A stretch of 64,000 nt of DNA from Drosophila miranda. Its lineage: Eukaryota; Arthropoda; Insecta; Diptera; Drosophilidae. The DNA lies in the NCBI RefSeq assembly GCF_003369915.1, contig NC_046673.1:24729718-24793717 (forward strand). Direction: 5' to 3'. The notes under the pieces are model-generated. The model worked only from the letters and a program-made list of their open reading frames with translations, was not told the origin of the DNA and did not search any database. This document shows, in pieces, positions 23,276 through 35,798 of this stretch (positions are counted from its first letter, which is position 1; every line of letters starts with the position of its first letter). Made by a program: the position numbers and the translations under genes.

Positions 23276-26179
23276 TCTTCATACGGAAGAAGCAACCACT
23301 GGGAGCGGCAGGCAGCAAGCAGCTGCCAAATTGTTGGCATGGAAGTGAAAGCATCTCCGAAAGTTGTTAAATATGAATGTGCTGCAGACTTGCACAGCGG
23401 GTGAGACTTTCGATCCGATCCGGGTGCCAGGAGAAAAGGGTGCCAGCCGTTTCATGGTATCGTATCTAGTTTGGATCGCATGGATGGAATACGATCGTCC
23501 CCCACAGAACAATCCAGAGAGACTCAAACACTCTCGCTCTTGGGAGAGCGCTTTTCAGCTCGAATTCATTTCATATTCAGAATATACATATTTAAGTCGG
23601 TTTGAGGCCTTCTTCTGAAGGTAGGTCATGACGATGCTTTCGCTCTCCCGCACGCACACATACACATACACATACACACATGCCGGGAACACAGGAGGAA
23701 GAGAAATTTCGCGCTTCGCCGCTCCGCTACCCCCCACCCCACATCTGTCCGTCTGTCTGTTTGTATCCGCCTCTCACGCCCTCTGAGCCATCGCCTCTGC
23801 CACTGCGCCTGTTTGTGTTGACCAAATAAAAACTGAAGCGCCGCACAAACCAAACAAAGCAAAAAACATTTCAATTCATCTCTCGATTCAATTAAAGCAA
23901 ATCAAACAAACCCCCAGCCTCTATCCAGCACCCGGCACCCGGCATCAGAGGGAAAACAATTTTCCGCAATTTTCAGTGCAAATTGGCAAGCAATCAGCCA
24001 CGCCCACTTCACACTGATTGTGCAAATGCAACAGAGGAGGCACAAGTGGCACTCGAGTGTGGCACGCTTTTTCCCCATGCCACGCCATGCCCTTTGCAAC
24101 GAGCGGATTTGATCGAGCGGAAGAAAGCCAGCGCCCGCGGTCTGCGGCCCAACCCGATCTCATCATCTCACGATAGGCCTATACAAATCAGGGCCCACAT
24201 ACACATCTGGCCAAGAAGACAACGGTACATTTTTGGCCAAACAGAAAAAGCCGTAATACAGTAATACACACGACGGACAGACAGTGGGACAGACAGACGG
24301 ACGGACAAAAAGACAATCGACAACGCAGCTCGACAACTTTTAAATTGCCCTCAAAAACCCGACTCCAAAACTCAAAATCTCAACAAAAAATTAAATTTAC
24401 AAAAAAAATTAATAAGCGAGGGGCACTTAGAGGGGCCGCGGAGGAGGCAGCGGCTGCGGCAGCGGCAGCTCCGCATCGTAGACGGGGGCCCTCAACAACG
24501 ACAAACCACAGCAACAAAAACAACAACACCGAACAAGCCATCGTTTCAGATAGGCCGTACAAATTTCTTTATGGTGTTGCCTGGCCCTGATGCTCCTGCT
24601 GCTGCCCCTGTCGCTTCCACTGCTGGGGCTGCAGATTCTCCGCGCAGCAGCAGCCAACAGTTTACGAGCCGCACCGCGAGTTCTTGTTTAATTTCAATGT
24701 TTCTGATTTATTTTGTTCTGTTTCATTACTTTTTCACACTTTAGAAAGTTTGCTTTGCTTTGCTTATAAATTTGCCTACAGCTGTCAGCCGATGCTGATT
24801 CGGATGCTGATCTTTCCGTTTCGGAAGCAGCTAACAGTGTCCTAAAAGTAAAAGTGGCGTCGCAGATGATGGACTGTGCATTATGGAGGCATTGTACATT
24901 ATACAACCGCGCTACGGCATGTCCTCGTCCATTTCGACGTCCAAATGTTGCACCTCGCATGCAACAGTGCTACAGCGCGCACCACAGGCGGCAGCAGCAG
25001 TATGTTTATGTCAATTTTAATTCGAATTTGAATACAAGTAGGTGAAATGTCATTGAACTCGCAACCAGCACCAGCAACAGCAGCCAGCAGCAGCAGCCAG
25101 CAGCAGCACCATCAGCGGCACCTGGCTGGCTGGCTGGCTAGTGTTGCTGCCGCTGCTGCGTCAGCGCTAACGCCGGCAGCAGAAACAGCAGGGACAGGGG
25201 CAGCGGCAGCAATCATCCGGCATGAAAACCGCTTGAAAAGCGGCAGGATGCTCTGCCCCGAAGTTTATCCTGCTTGCCGCCGCCGCTTATCCAGCTCTTG
25301 CTGCCGCAGTCGCAGCTTCAGTCGCTGCCGCAGCTGGCTTCGCTGCCAGTGGCACTACCTCTGCCTCTGTAAGCAGCAGTCGTGGCCCCGCTCGAGTTCA
25401 ATGCACTTGATTTGGCATACATTTGGCATTCGGCTTGTTATCAGACGCAACTGGTGGCAGCGGCGGCAGAGGTGGCAGCAACCACCGTGGCGGTGCAGTG
25501 CCTGCCTGTTGCCGATCTGTTGCCGAACGAACAGCCCGCTTTTGCATCGTCTTATCAATGATATATGTACATACATATGTATATGTATGTATTATATATA
25601 TTGTTCATCATATATTTTTAGCTGAATGGGTATCTTGTTTTTGAATAGGGGTTTTCCTAACTGCAGAAATAAAATTCAACACTTTTTTGCTGTGGTCCAC
25701 AGTGTTTCCACATTTTCACAAAGTTTCCCATACAGCCATCCGCCGTCCGGCGTCAGCCATTCAAGTCGTCGAGTCTGAGTGTGATTGCTATTTTTTGAGT
25801 GTGATTGTTATCATTCAGCTTCGGCTGACTTCGGGTTTGATGATTTCGTATGAACTGCTTCGTGTTTGACGTTGGGTTTGTTCGTTCTCTTGGCTCTTCA
25901 CTCTCAAGAGAGCGTCAACACGCTAAGAGCGTAGCCGAAGAGGCGAAGAGCCCCAGAGACCGACTGGCCAGATCTAAGAGAGGGAGAGCAATCGCAGCAG
26001 CAGGCGAAACAGCTGATCGCCGGAGCACGCGGCGTATGCGCAATGCTGGCCCAGGGGGGCAGCCGCCGAAAAATGCACAAAATGGGGCAGACTGGGGTTC
26101 GGGCTCGGGCTCAGACAATGGCCATAGGCCGAACGATGGTTAGGTAAGGTGAACTTTGCTGCTCATTTGGGAGGCAAGT

Positions 26180-26180
<1 letters not shown>

Positions 26181-26215
<35 letters not shown>

Positions 26216-26222
26216 GCAGCAG
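26181..26222. repeat. CAACAG hexamer and CAG repeat
   Basis: Four to five CAACAG units continuing into CAG units. Confidence 0.95.
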
Positions 26223-29200
26223 GCGCCACGATGTTTCAATGCCAAATGCCCAGAGGAGAGCCGTGTGCCACATTTTCAGATTTGGCACAGCAGTACGAAA
26301 AATACAAAAAAGAAATGATTGCCGTATGCAAAAAGCGAAATATAAAAGCAGCCGCTTGAATGGACAGTCACTGCAAGGCGGATGTGGCAAAGCGATGCTG
26401 CAGTTGCTCCTGTAATTCATGCACGCCAAGTTCGTTAACATTTTGTGGCAGTTGCGGCAGAAGCATAGGCCGGCACGTCAGACGAGGGGCACTCCCGGCA
26501 CTCTCGGCACTCTTGGCACTCTCGGCACTCCGCACCGACTATTTCTATGTCTATGTCTCTGGATGTGGCAGTGGATGTGGTTTTGGCTTCACTCGATGCC
26601 ACAGAAAATGTTCAAGTGAAATGTTCTGCTTTCGCTCTGCGGCAGCATTTGAACAGCCTGCCTCCAAGCACATGCTGCCTGCTGCATGCCCCATTCGGCT
26701 TCAGAATTATTTCCAAATTGCAGATATTATAATCTCTTTGGAGAGTAGAAAGTTGGTAATCAATCAATGGCGGGGATAACTTTCGCTCTGCTTGCAAATT
26801 GTTGCAGCTTTTCTAGCAAGTTCGTTGCCTAAGTCTTTCGTTTCGTTTCGCTGTGCGAAGCCTTCTCCCTCCCTCCATCCTCCCAGTGGAAATCGTGTGG
26901 AAATTGAGAGAAATTCAATTGAGCAAACCAGAACCCAGCCGAGTGGAAGATGGCAATCGGAAGGACTGTGGATGCCATATAGCATATCATATCCCACGTT
27001 CAAGATGACCATCAGCCTTGACCATGTGGCAGTTTGCTGCCACCCCTTTCTGGGTGGGGGAGTGGAAGTGGGGCCTGCACCAGATGCGTGCACAAAGACG
27101 CCTAATTAATCAGGCCCCTCGGGCCGCCCACATATGGGCATACATATACTTTCGCCGAATGCGTTTGCGACCAAAACAGAAAGAGCAGCAACAGCAGCAG
27201 CAGCACAAAACAGAAACAAAAACCAAATCCAAATCCAAGTCCGAGTCCGAGTCCGAATCCGAGGTACAAACACAAAAATCAAAACCAATTTCACCAATTA
27301 AACTAATGTTGAATTGACGGTAGAAATTTCTTGGAAAAGTCTACCCAGTCCGCCAGTCTACCGGTCTGTCCGGCGTGGAGTCCGTCCGTCTGCCGTCAGC
27401 CAACAACTCGACCAAAATGTCACTAAAGCGGCAAGTGGCAAGCAGCAGGCAGCAAAAGGGGAAGCAGCGAACAACGGCTGCAATATCGGAAAAGCACTTG
27501 CAAAACAAGGCAACAGCCACCGCAGCAAACTGCATCGAAAAATGTGTAAAATTGCAGCGTGCCAGCAAACCAGCAAACCAGCAGCAAAAAGCCAAAGCCA
27601 AAGCCAAATATCCAAAACCAAAACCAATCCCAAACTCAAGCAGAAAACACACAGCAGCACACAAAACGAGGCAATCAGAGTCGTGACGCCGCTTTTGCTG
27701 CCACATCCACAGCCACTACTGACACACTGACTGTTGACAACGGCCACTGTTGCATGTTGTTGTTGCTGCCGCTGCAAATTTGTGACCATGAACGTGAAAA
27801 ATCAGCAAAGTGAAAAATAATTGATTCCGGAAGGAAACTGCCGCAACTGGTTTTGGGTTTCAGTTTGGATTTGGATTTGGGTTTGCTTTTGGCTTGTTGC
27901 TGCTGCTGCTGCTGCTGCTGCAACAGCAAGTGTTGCTTGTGGGGCCCGTGTGGCGCGTGTGGCGCGTGTGGCGCGTGATGATGTTGATTTCATTTTTGCT
28001 CCGCGTCTTTGGCTGCTACTGCTTCTGGGGGCAGCCCCCTCCTACTCGCTACTGTTGCCAATGCCAATGCTGCACTTTGCATTTGGTGCCGTAATAGTGG
28101 AAAGCAAAGCAGCTTTCCTGATGGAAAGCCAAACATTTCTGGTCTATTAAGCTTCCATCCATCCACCAGTGTCTTTGCCCTTTCTGTCCCTCTGCAGATT
28201 GGATCTCCCATTGATGGGATTGGACTCTGGATTCTGCATTGCGGAATGGATTGGATTGCACTTGGCATGTACCACAGCCGCAGCAGTCAAAGTCGCAGCA
28301 GCCACAGCCGCAGCCGCAGCTGCAGCCGCAGCCGCAGCAGAGGCAGCTGGCTGATATCTTGATGACAGTTTTGTGTCAGCCAAAAGGAAGTGGAGAAATC
28401 GGCAACTCTTGAATGATTTTTGGCGAGAAGTTAACCCCACCCCCCGAAGGAGGAGCTGCTAGTGCGCATTCCTGCAGGCTGCCCCTAAGCTGCTTGCCTC
28501 CTCCTCCTCAATGGCTGTGCAAAGCGACTCTTTCTGGGTCATTGGCGCAGAAAGTGACTGCCAGCCTTCGGCCAAAAGTGAAAAACAAACAAGAAGCAAG
28601 AACAAACACAGCCCATGTCCATGTCCGTGCCGTGCCAAGACCAAGAGCACTGGAAAGATCAGCATCTGCAACAGCAACTGAAGACCCCCCACCCCCATTG
28701 ATGCATGCAACCATAATGACTGCAAACGCTCTCAGCACCTTGCAGGAAGTCAATTACCGCCTCTAGGAAGAGACTCGGTCTCGCTCCGCGGAGGCATCTA
28801 ACTATGCATCTTCTGTATCTTTTGTATCTTCTATATCTATGTATCTACGCGGCTGCATAGTGGATGCCGGGGCCCGGGCCCTGCTTGAGCGCTTGTCTCA
28901 AATTTGCAATCTCTGCCGCTAAACTTTCTCAATTGAAAATTGCATTTGAACGGTGCTGATGATGACGCGACTGCGTCAGCGATTTCCCTCGAATTTTCCG
29001 CTGTGGATTCCGCTGCTGCTGGGCTGGGAGAGGAGGGAGGAGTCGTTGCTTTGCCAGCCGTTGACCGAAAAAAGTGTGTCAAGTTTTCGACAAAGATCAA
29101 GTACATCTCAGATAGTACGTCAAATGTGTTTTACAGTCGTTGCCCCCGTTGCCATTGCCGTGGCCGTGGCCGTTGCCGTTGCTACAGTTGCAGTTGCCAC

Positions 29201-30342
29201 GGTTGTTGTATCCGCCGCTGGCCGGGCATTTCCAGTTGCCATGACCAGAATGTTCTCAAAATCATAGCAATGTGTCTTAGATTTTGGTGCAATTTCGTAG
29301 TGAAAGTGCAGCACCATCGGCTGCGGGCCTGCTGCCTGCTGCCTGCTGCCTGCTGCCTGCAACTAGTTGCAACTAGAAAGAAATGTGTGGCACTCACTCG
29401 CTGGTAATTGGAGATTGCAGATTGCAGCAGGCCAAATAGTCATAGTCGTAGGAAGCCGAATAAATTAAGAGAGAAACGAAAAGGAGGCAGAATTTTATTT
29501 GGCCTCCTCTTCTGCCTCCTTTGTCTCCTTTGCGTCTGCCTTCTCTCCTCGTTAGTGGGTTAGCGGATTCGTGTTCTTTGGATATTGTGGGTGCCAGTCC
29601 CAGCATCAAGAGTAGAGTTCATCGATGCTGCTGCCGCTGCTGCTGCCGCTGCTGCTGCGCCGACCCACTTTGGCTGCAGTGACTGACCGACCCACTGCTC
29701 AAGTGCTCGGCACCTATCCGGGTCTGGGTCAGAGAAAGGGAGAAGTCTCATCTCATCTCTGGTTTGCGGTAAGCGTTCACTTTTGCCACTGTCACTGTCA
29801 CTCGTATCGACTGGTATCTGGCATCTGGTATCTGGTATCTGGTATCTGTATCTGGCAGATGCCACCTCCCATCACATCCCATCAATCGGTTCAAAGAACT
29901 TCTTCTATCCGCTGCAGGCAGGTGAGAAGCCACCTCCCTCTTTCTGCCACGGGCAAGAACCAAGAGCCAGTGGCATGGGCGCCGTCCAGAGGGGCGGATC
30001 GGTTCGGTTTGGATCGGGTGACTGTGCTATTTTCATATGCGCACACCGTTGCCACTGATAACCCAATATCCCAGTTAAATTTTAAAATCCAAAGCCGTAA
30101 ATGCGGCCAATTTGAATACGCGGCGCCGAAAGAGAGAGCACAGCCAGTGCTCAAAACACGCCAGTGACAATAAATCCGTTATGCATAAATCCAGCGGCTT
30201 GGGCTTGGGCTTGGACTTGGGGCTTGGGCGTGAGCGTGGGCGGTTCCCAAACCCCAAGCCCCAAAGAGTACGCGTACTTTCGATTGAAATTGCCCCAATC
30301 GACGCCGCCCTGAGCGCTGCGTGAGCTGGGGCCCGGCCCAAA

Positions 30343-30348
30343 TATAAA
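30343..30348 (+). promoter_or_regulatory. TATA box of the astacin gene
   Basis: AATATAAAAG sits 47 bp before the ATG at 30390. This implies a start site near 30373 and a 5' leader of only about 15-20 nt. A TATA box fits a regulated, tissue-restricted secreted protease. Start site inferred. Confidence 0.6.
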
Positions 30349-30389
30349 AGCGACAGTGCGGCCCAGCCGGCGTTTCTTTTGGCCACACA

Positions 30390-32595
30390 ATGCCGAGAAG
30401 CTCGCTTATCACTCGCTGCCTGACAGTGACACTGATACTGACAGTGACACTGACCCTGGGCTCCTCCTCTGAGCTTGAAGCGGGAATGGTAAGAAAAGCA
30501 GCTCGCCCTCGCCTCAATCCGACAGTGCCACCCGCACCGCGCTGGGGCGCCAATATGCAAATGCTGCGCAGGCACAACAGTAGGTCCGGGGACTGGGGGG
30601 GAAGTACCAGAAGATACCAGCCGCTAATAGGGAGGGAACTCTTTCAGGTGCTGCCTTCAACTTCTGGACGGAGGAGAGCGACACGAACATCTGGGAGCAC
30701 TGCGGCCTCTTCGAGGGCGACATAATGCTACACCGGGAGCTGCTGCGGAACGGGCTGCTGAACGAACGCTTGACCTGGCCCGAGGCGGCCATACCCTTCT
30801 ACATTGATCCGCAGGATTTCAGTGCGTGCATTCGATCTTGAAAGAATATTCATTCCATTGATTTGAATTGATTCAAATTGATTCATTGTTCAAACAGCTG
30901 CCAACGAGACGATGGTCATACTGAAGGGCTTTAAGGAGTACCACGAACGCACCTGCATCCGCTTCCGGCCGTACGAGCAGGGCGATAAGCACTGGCTGAT
31001 GATCAAGGGCAACTACTCTGGCTGCTGGTCGAGCGTAGGCCGGCGGCAGGGAGGTCAGGTGCTCAACCTGAACACCCCCAAGTGCGTGACCCACGGCGTG
31101 GTGGTGCACGAGCTGCTTCATGCCCTGGGCTTCTACCACCAGCAGAGCGCCACGGAACGGGACGAATACGTGAAGATCAACTGGGAAAACATCCTCGACG
31201 GGCATGCGCACAACTTCAACAAGTACGCCCGGACGCACATCACCAACTTCGGCGTGGAGTACGACTACCAGAGCGTCATGCACTACAGCTCCCGAGCATT
31301 CAGCAAGAATGGTAAGGCGACCATTGAACCACTGGTGAGTTATTCCTCTTATTTTTCTTAGAGAGCATCAGTCGCAAGTCAGCAGTCAACAGGAGATATA
31401 ACTTGTGCTGCCCAGCTTCCCAGTACAGGACAGCTGCAGAGCTGCGATAAAGAAGGAAATAGATTTATAGCAAAAAAATTCAAGTCGAAAAAAGTTACCT
31501 ACACTCAGAGAAAAATGGCAGTGAACTTAAAATTAACACAAAAATTAAATATAAAAATAATAGTAATTTTTCAATTCAAAGCGAAGAGGCAATTGTCATA
31601 GTCGGAGATCAGCTCCGAACTCGAGATATTATTCTCCATCGATAAACCAATCAGTTGTTTGATATCCTCATTTCTTATCCGTGCAACCACAATGTGGGCA
31701 GGACCCGCTAGTTTTTTTTATAGAAAGCCGATATATTGTATGTTTGTGATCTAAACTTCAATACCTTCGTTTGGTATGCAGTGTGTCCTTGGACACAATG
31801 TATATAGGCCAAATACTTTCATTCTGAGAGCTTACTTTTATCAACGTTAAGCTTCCATTAGTCGAATATTCGATTTATTTTTGTTATTTTAAACAAAATA
31901 GGATTCCAGTTTGCTCGCTCGTTTTTGAAGGCGTCTTCTATATCGTCCTTTCATCATTTTCCGCTTCGCTGACAACTTGATCCATTAATTCGGAGTATAT
32001 TATATTAAACATTAAAAAATAAATTACTTCTAATATCTATTTTCGAATCGTATAGAAATCGGAAATTATTTTTCTGATTTCTATAATCTAGAATCCCTAC
32101 GATCTCTTATTTATAACATAGATGTATGGGTATAATGGCTTTGCTACGGGAATAACAGATGGTTGAATCCTTAGTTATTTATACTAAGTCGCCACAAACC
32201 TATCCAAAAGAGACCGCTCTTTATATGCCGATTGCTTAAAATCTAAATCAGGGGTATTCTATAGATAGCAGAGAGTTAAGTAAAACCTATTCGTAGAGGA
32301 GCATCGCATAGAACGATGGAGGGGTCACAATCATTAACTGTTTTAGAGATTCCTTTTGTATTCCTTCGCTTTTTTTTATCCTATCCTGTTGTCCCATCTG
32401 TTTTTAAGTCTTACAATTTTCCTGCAGGATCCATACGCCTCTCTGGGCCAGCGGCGTGGTCTCTCCGACAAAGACATCTCGAAGCTGAATGAGATGTACG
32501 AGCAGGACTGCAACGAGGGATATCTGCTCAATTTCGACCGCTTCGGGAGCTACATCGACGAACTGCTCGACTACTTCCAGGACGTGTTCGGCTAG
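30390..32595 (+). CDS. Astacin-family (M12A) secreted zinc metalloprotease
   Basis: Exons: 30390-30579, 30648-30821, 30898-31334 and 32428-32595 (969 nt, 322 residues). All splice phases close. The start is followed by a leucine/valine/threonine-rich signal peptide (about residues 8-25). A short pro-region follows, then the catalytic domain. The zinc site is HELLHALGFYH with downstream ERDEYV, matching HExxHxxGFxH plus the RDxxV turn. The Met-turn is SVMHYSSRAF, carrying the tyrosine ligand. Cysteines in CWSSVG and TPKCVTHG fit the astacin disulphides. The domain ends with GQRRGLSDKDISKLNEMY and then an acidic tail; there is no CUB or EGF domain, so it is a minimal astacin rather than a tolloid. 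Substrate unknown. AATAAA at 32625 lies just after the stop and just before the fused stop. I do not assign a gene name. Confidence 0.9.
31335..32427 (+). other. Large third intron of the astacin gene
   Basis: 1093 bp between CTG|GTGAGT and CCTGCAG|GAT. It is AT-rich, unlike the other two introns (68 and 76 bp). It contains three short inverted repeats (31761-31777, 31783-31796, 32051-32085). No coding frame. It may hold an old transposon remnant; I cannot name one. Confidence 0.6.
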
Positions 32596-32624
32596 GACGG
32601 CTAGGGCTAGAAAGGATTGATGGA

Positions 32625-32630
32625 AATAAA
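32625..32630 (+). terminator. Poly(A) signal of the astacin gene
   Basis: AATAAA 30 bp after the stop codon. Cleavage about 15-25 bp later would fall inside the 3' end of the fused coding exon. Confidence 0.7.
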
Positions 32631-32641
32631 GCAGTGGGCTG

Positions 32642-35309
32642 CTAGGCCACAAAGAAACTGAATTGGCTCAGCTCGTCCAGTGTCTGGGCAGACTCTATGC
32701 GGAGGGCAGGGCAGAGCTGCTCGTCGGCCAGTGCCTGCAGGGCGCCCCTCAGGTCGGCGCCCCACATGCAGTGCACACCGCGGAGACTGAACCGGGCCAG
32801 CAGCCGGAGCAGTTGGCAGGCCCGCTGGCGCAGCAACTGATGGCGGCTCTGGAGCAGCGTGGCAAAACGCAGTCGCGGATTGAATGCTATCTTCTCTACC
32901 AGCTCGGCGTTCTCGGGCAGTTCGCGTAGCACGCAGCTCATCAGCGCCAGCATGCAGCCCGCCAGCCGCACCGAGCTCGAGTCCGAGTCTGAGTGCTTGA
33001 ATTCTGTAAAAGATTGGATGTGGATTGGGGATTATTTGCAGGGATAGGCAAGTAGCAGGATGCAGAATGCGTACCGTGGGTGAGGAAATTGAGAAAGAGG
33101 TCGTTGACCCCCAGAATGGCCACCGCATCGCAGAACTGGCTGAGGAACTGCTGCTGCTGATGCACCAAGTGGCATACCAGCTCGTACAGACTGCAGGCAG
33201 TGCTCATCTCCTCGACGCTCAGCTCCGGGATGCTGCGCATGGTGCGGCTGAGGGAGCCCAGTGTGAGCGGAGCAGAGGCCGCCGAATCCGAGAGCTGGCG
33301 GTGCGAGAGTAGCAGCTTGCAGGCGTACATGAGGTTGGGCACGAGCTTGACGTCCACATAGACATTCCTGATCAGGTCGAGGTCCACCAGCATCAGTGGC
33401 TCGGCCAGCACGAAGGGCAGGGAGAGTAGCTGGGCCACGCTCTGCAGCACCTTCGGAATGGCCTTCGAGTTGCGCAGCGGCGCCACGATGATGCTGACAA
33501 GATTGTGCTGCTTCAGCGAGTCAAACTCCCCGTCCAACAGCTCCTGTATGGAGCGGTGCAGAAAGGCCAGCCACTCGTCGTTCTCAATCGGTGGGCTCTG
33601 CGACTCGTCGCAGCTGTCCCAGCCCGGCAGAAGGCAGGGCGGGGTATTGCTGCCAATACAGACATAGGACACAGACACAGATTAGAATATTCGTGCACTC
33701 ATGGATCTGTTCACTTACTCGCTGCTCAGCTTTTCCTCGTTGGTGGAGTGCATCGATTGCTTCAGCTGATCCTTGTCGCGAGATTTCCTCTCCTGGGCCG
33801 TGAGCATTTCCGTGGTCTTGCGGTGCGCCTCAGAGTCAATACTCTGGCCGAGACGCAGCGAGAAGTTCTCCAGGTTCTGGCTGAGCTTGCGCTTCTCTAG
33901 GTCCTTGCTGCGCGACGACTGCCGCAGGTTGAGGGCAGCCTTGAGCTTGGCGGCCACACCCTTGGCACCTCCACCTGCACCTGCACCTGCACCTCCACCT
34001 CCACTTGGAGCAACCGCTGATATCTGCACATCAACGGGAAAGTTGTCGTTCAGGTGGTTTAGTATCATATTGGAGTTTCCGCTCACGAAGCAGGTCTGCG
34101 AGTTTACAAGCGGACCCCCGGCGGCGCCACCATCTGCAGAAGTGGGGGAAGCGGTGGTCATGTCCCTGAAAGAAACATCTGCAAAGGGAACGAGCACGCG
34201 ATGCCCGTTGTCCTCGACGTCCGTTTCCAGCTGCTCGATGTCGCTGGGGGCAATGGCGTTGATGCTGTCGCGGGAGGTGCTCAGGTTCTCGTTGGCCATG
34301 TCACTAAGATTCAGTGCCGCCAGAACATCATTCAGGTCCGCCGTCCTCTGGCTGGACTGTTTGACACGCCTGGGTTGGTCCTTGACGGCCGCCTTGGGAT
34401 TGATGAAGGGCGAGGCCTGGGCAGCCTCTGCCTGGACCTCGGCTATGTACAGCTTGCCCTCGACAAAGGGATGGCAGAGCAGCTGCGTCCAGGAGATGCG
34501 CATGCCGGGGTCCTTCTCCAGCAGGCCCTGCAGGAAGGAGCGGCACTCGCTGCTCAGCGTGCTCGGCCACTTGACGTCCTCGTGCTTGATCAACTTCACC
34601 AGATGCAGGATGGAGGTGGCGCAGAAGGGCGGCTGCCCGGCCATGCTTTCGTAGGCAATGCACCCGAGAGACCACATGTCCGCCTGATGGTCGTACGGCT
34701 GCTCGGCTAGCAGCTCGGGGGCCATGTACAGCGGTGTTCCCTTGATGGACGTGAGGACATGGGTGCCCAGGGTCATGTTCCGAGCCAAGCCAAAGTCGCA
34801 GAGCTTGGCGTGCATGTTCTTGTCCAGGAGGACATTCTGCGGCTTCAGGTCGCGGTGCAGAATGCGATTGGAGTGCAGATAGTACAGGGCCGAGACCAAA
34901 TGACCAATGACACGGCGCGCATGCTCCTCGGCCATGGCCCCGTTAAAAGACAGGTACCGATGAAGGTCCATCAGCGCGAACTCTGTTACCACGAACAGGT
35001 CAAACTTCGACTCGAAAGACTCGATCATCTCGATGACATGCGGATTCTTGAGGCGCGCCTGAATGTCGCATTCCCTGCGCAGGTTCTTCAGCTCTCGATT
35101 CGATCGCCCACGCTGGAATAGCAGCAGAGGGTGGGGGTGGTTACTTGTTGCATCCCACTCGATGCGCGGGGGCAGAGGCGCACAGGACACGCACTTACCT
35201 TTGAAATGACTTTGATGGCCACCACCTTTTCGTCGTCTCGTCGCTGCGCCTTGTACACGCAGCCGAAGGAGCCTTGGCCCACCAGCGAGCTGACCGCGTA
35301 GCGGTTCAT
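32642..35309 (-). CDS. fu: fused: serine/threonine kinase of Hedgehog signalling
   Basis: Minus-strand exons are 35309-35199, 35112-33719, 33649-33075 and 33003-32642 (2442 nt, 813 residues, close to the roughly 805 of melanogaster). The kinase domain covers about residues 1-255. It has the glycine loop GQGSFG, the lysine in VVAIKVISK, HRDLKPQN, DFGLA, MAPELL and DMWSLGC, with all catalytic residues intact. A long C-terminal half follows. It holds a serine-rich linker with a glycine/alanine stretch (near 33990) and an alpha-helical leucine-rich tail. In flies this regulatory region binds Costal-2 and Suppressor of fused. Fused acts downstream of Smoothened and activates Ci. The stop lies only 46 bp from that of the astacin gene on the other strand, so fused transcripts must run into that gene. 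The divergent neighbour is the DPY19 homologue. Confidence 0.97.
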
Positions 35310-35798
35310 CGTGTTCCTTTCAATCTAATTAAATGTTTTTATTTGCAATCAATAGTTGATGCCGCCCCCGCTGGAGCAGTGTGGCCAGATGTTTGGTACT
35401 GCACTCGGATATGGCAACGGCAGCGATGAGGAACAACGGGATATCTGAAAATATGGCTCAAAAGCTATAATACCATCATAAAGCCCAAACATTGGAATCA
35501 CGATCATTTGGTAAAATGGTTTTAGGACACCGGAATCACAATTCGCAATTCCCCGCAGCAGTTTTTCATGCACAAGTAGGCGGAGGACAAAATCGATAGC
35601 GAGGGATTGCGAGTGAGTATCGGCAGGTGGGCCACCTCTAGCGCACAGCTGATTTTTATTTTGTGTGTCTCTCAGTTTGGTTGGTAAGGAGAGGCGGCGG
35701 TATTGTGAAACAAATAATGATTGATATATTGACACACCACACAGATTCTGCAGCGACTCAGTAGTAGAAGACAACGAGATAACCGCAAACGCAGCACG
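35310..35798. promoter_or_regulatory. Divergent promoter region of fused and the DPY19 homologue
   Basis: 489 bp between the two start codons on opposite strands. It holds both 5' UTRs. AATCGATAG near 35590 resembles a DRE half, and CAGCTGATTTTT near 35645 an E-box-like element. No TATA box in either direction. Exact start sites cannot be read. Confidence 0.55.

Larger units (their letters stand above)
19701..24300. other. Intergenic, A-rich and repeat-rich, no gene supported
   Basis: 19720-20160 is strongly A-rich on the + strand, with AAAAAC-type runs ending in an A14 tract near 20145. Further content: CCAGTG 20199-20243, (GATGT)5 21791-21815, (GGTC)8 21862-21893, a dodecamer array 22448-22496, CAC-rich 22640-22800, (CTTTTG)5 22891-22920, (CTG)11 23241-23273 and ACACATACAC 23655-23680. 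No convincing coding frame. Confidence 0.65.
24301..30389. other. Intergenic, repeat-rich, upstream of the astacin gene
   Basis: No supported gene. Content: CAACAG/CAG 26181-26222, GAGTCC 27238-27262, CTG run 27898-27922, GTGTGGCGC x3 around 27948-27976, CAGCCG 28270-28340, CTGCCTG 29329-29362 and TGGTATC near 29812-29850. A GAGA-rich stretch with an inverted repeat at 25890-25920 is treated as a finding. The last 50 bp hold the astacin promoter. Confidence 0.65.

Noticed and set aside
27314-27813. Overlapping frames on both strands near a run of lysine/proline codons
   Set aside because: Low-complexity sequence with no conserved motif, splice context or promoter.
31741-31800. Adjacent hairpins considered as a microRNA precursor
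   Set aside because: The stems are only 5-6 bp, far too short for a Drosha substrate.
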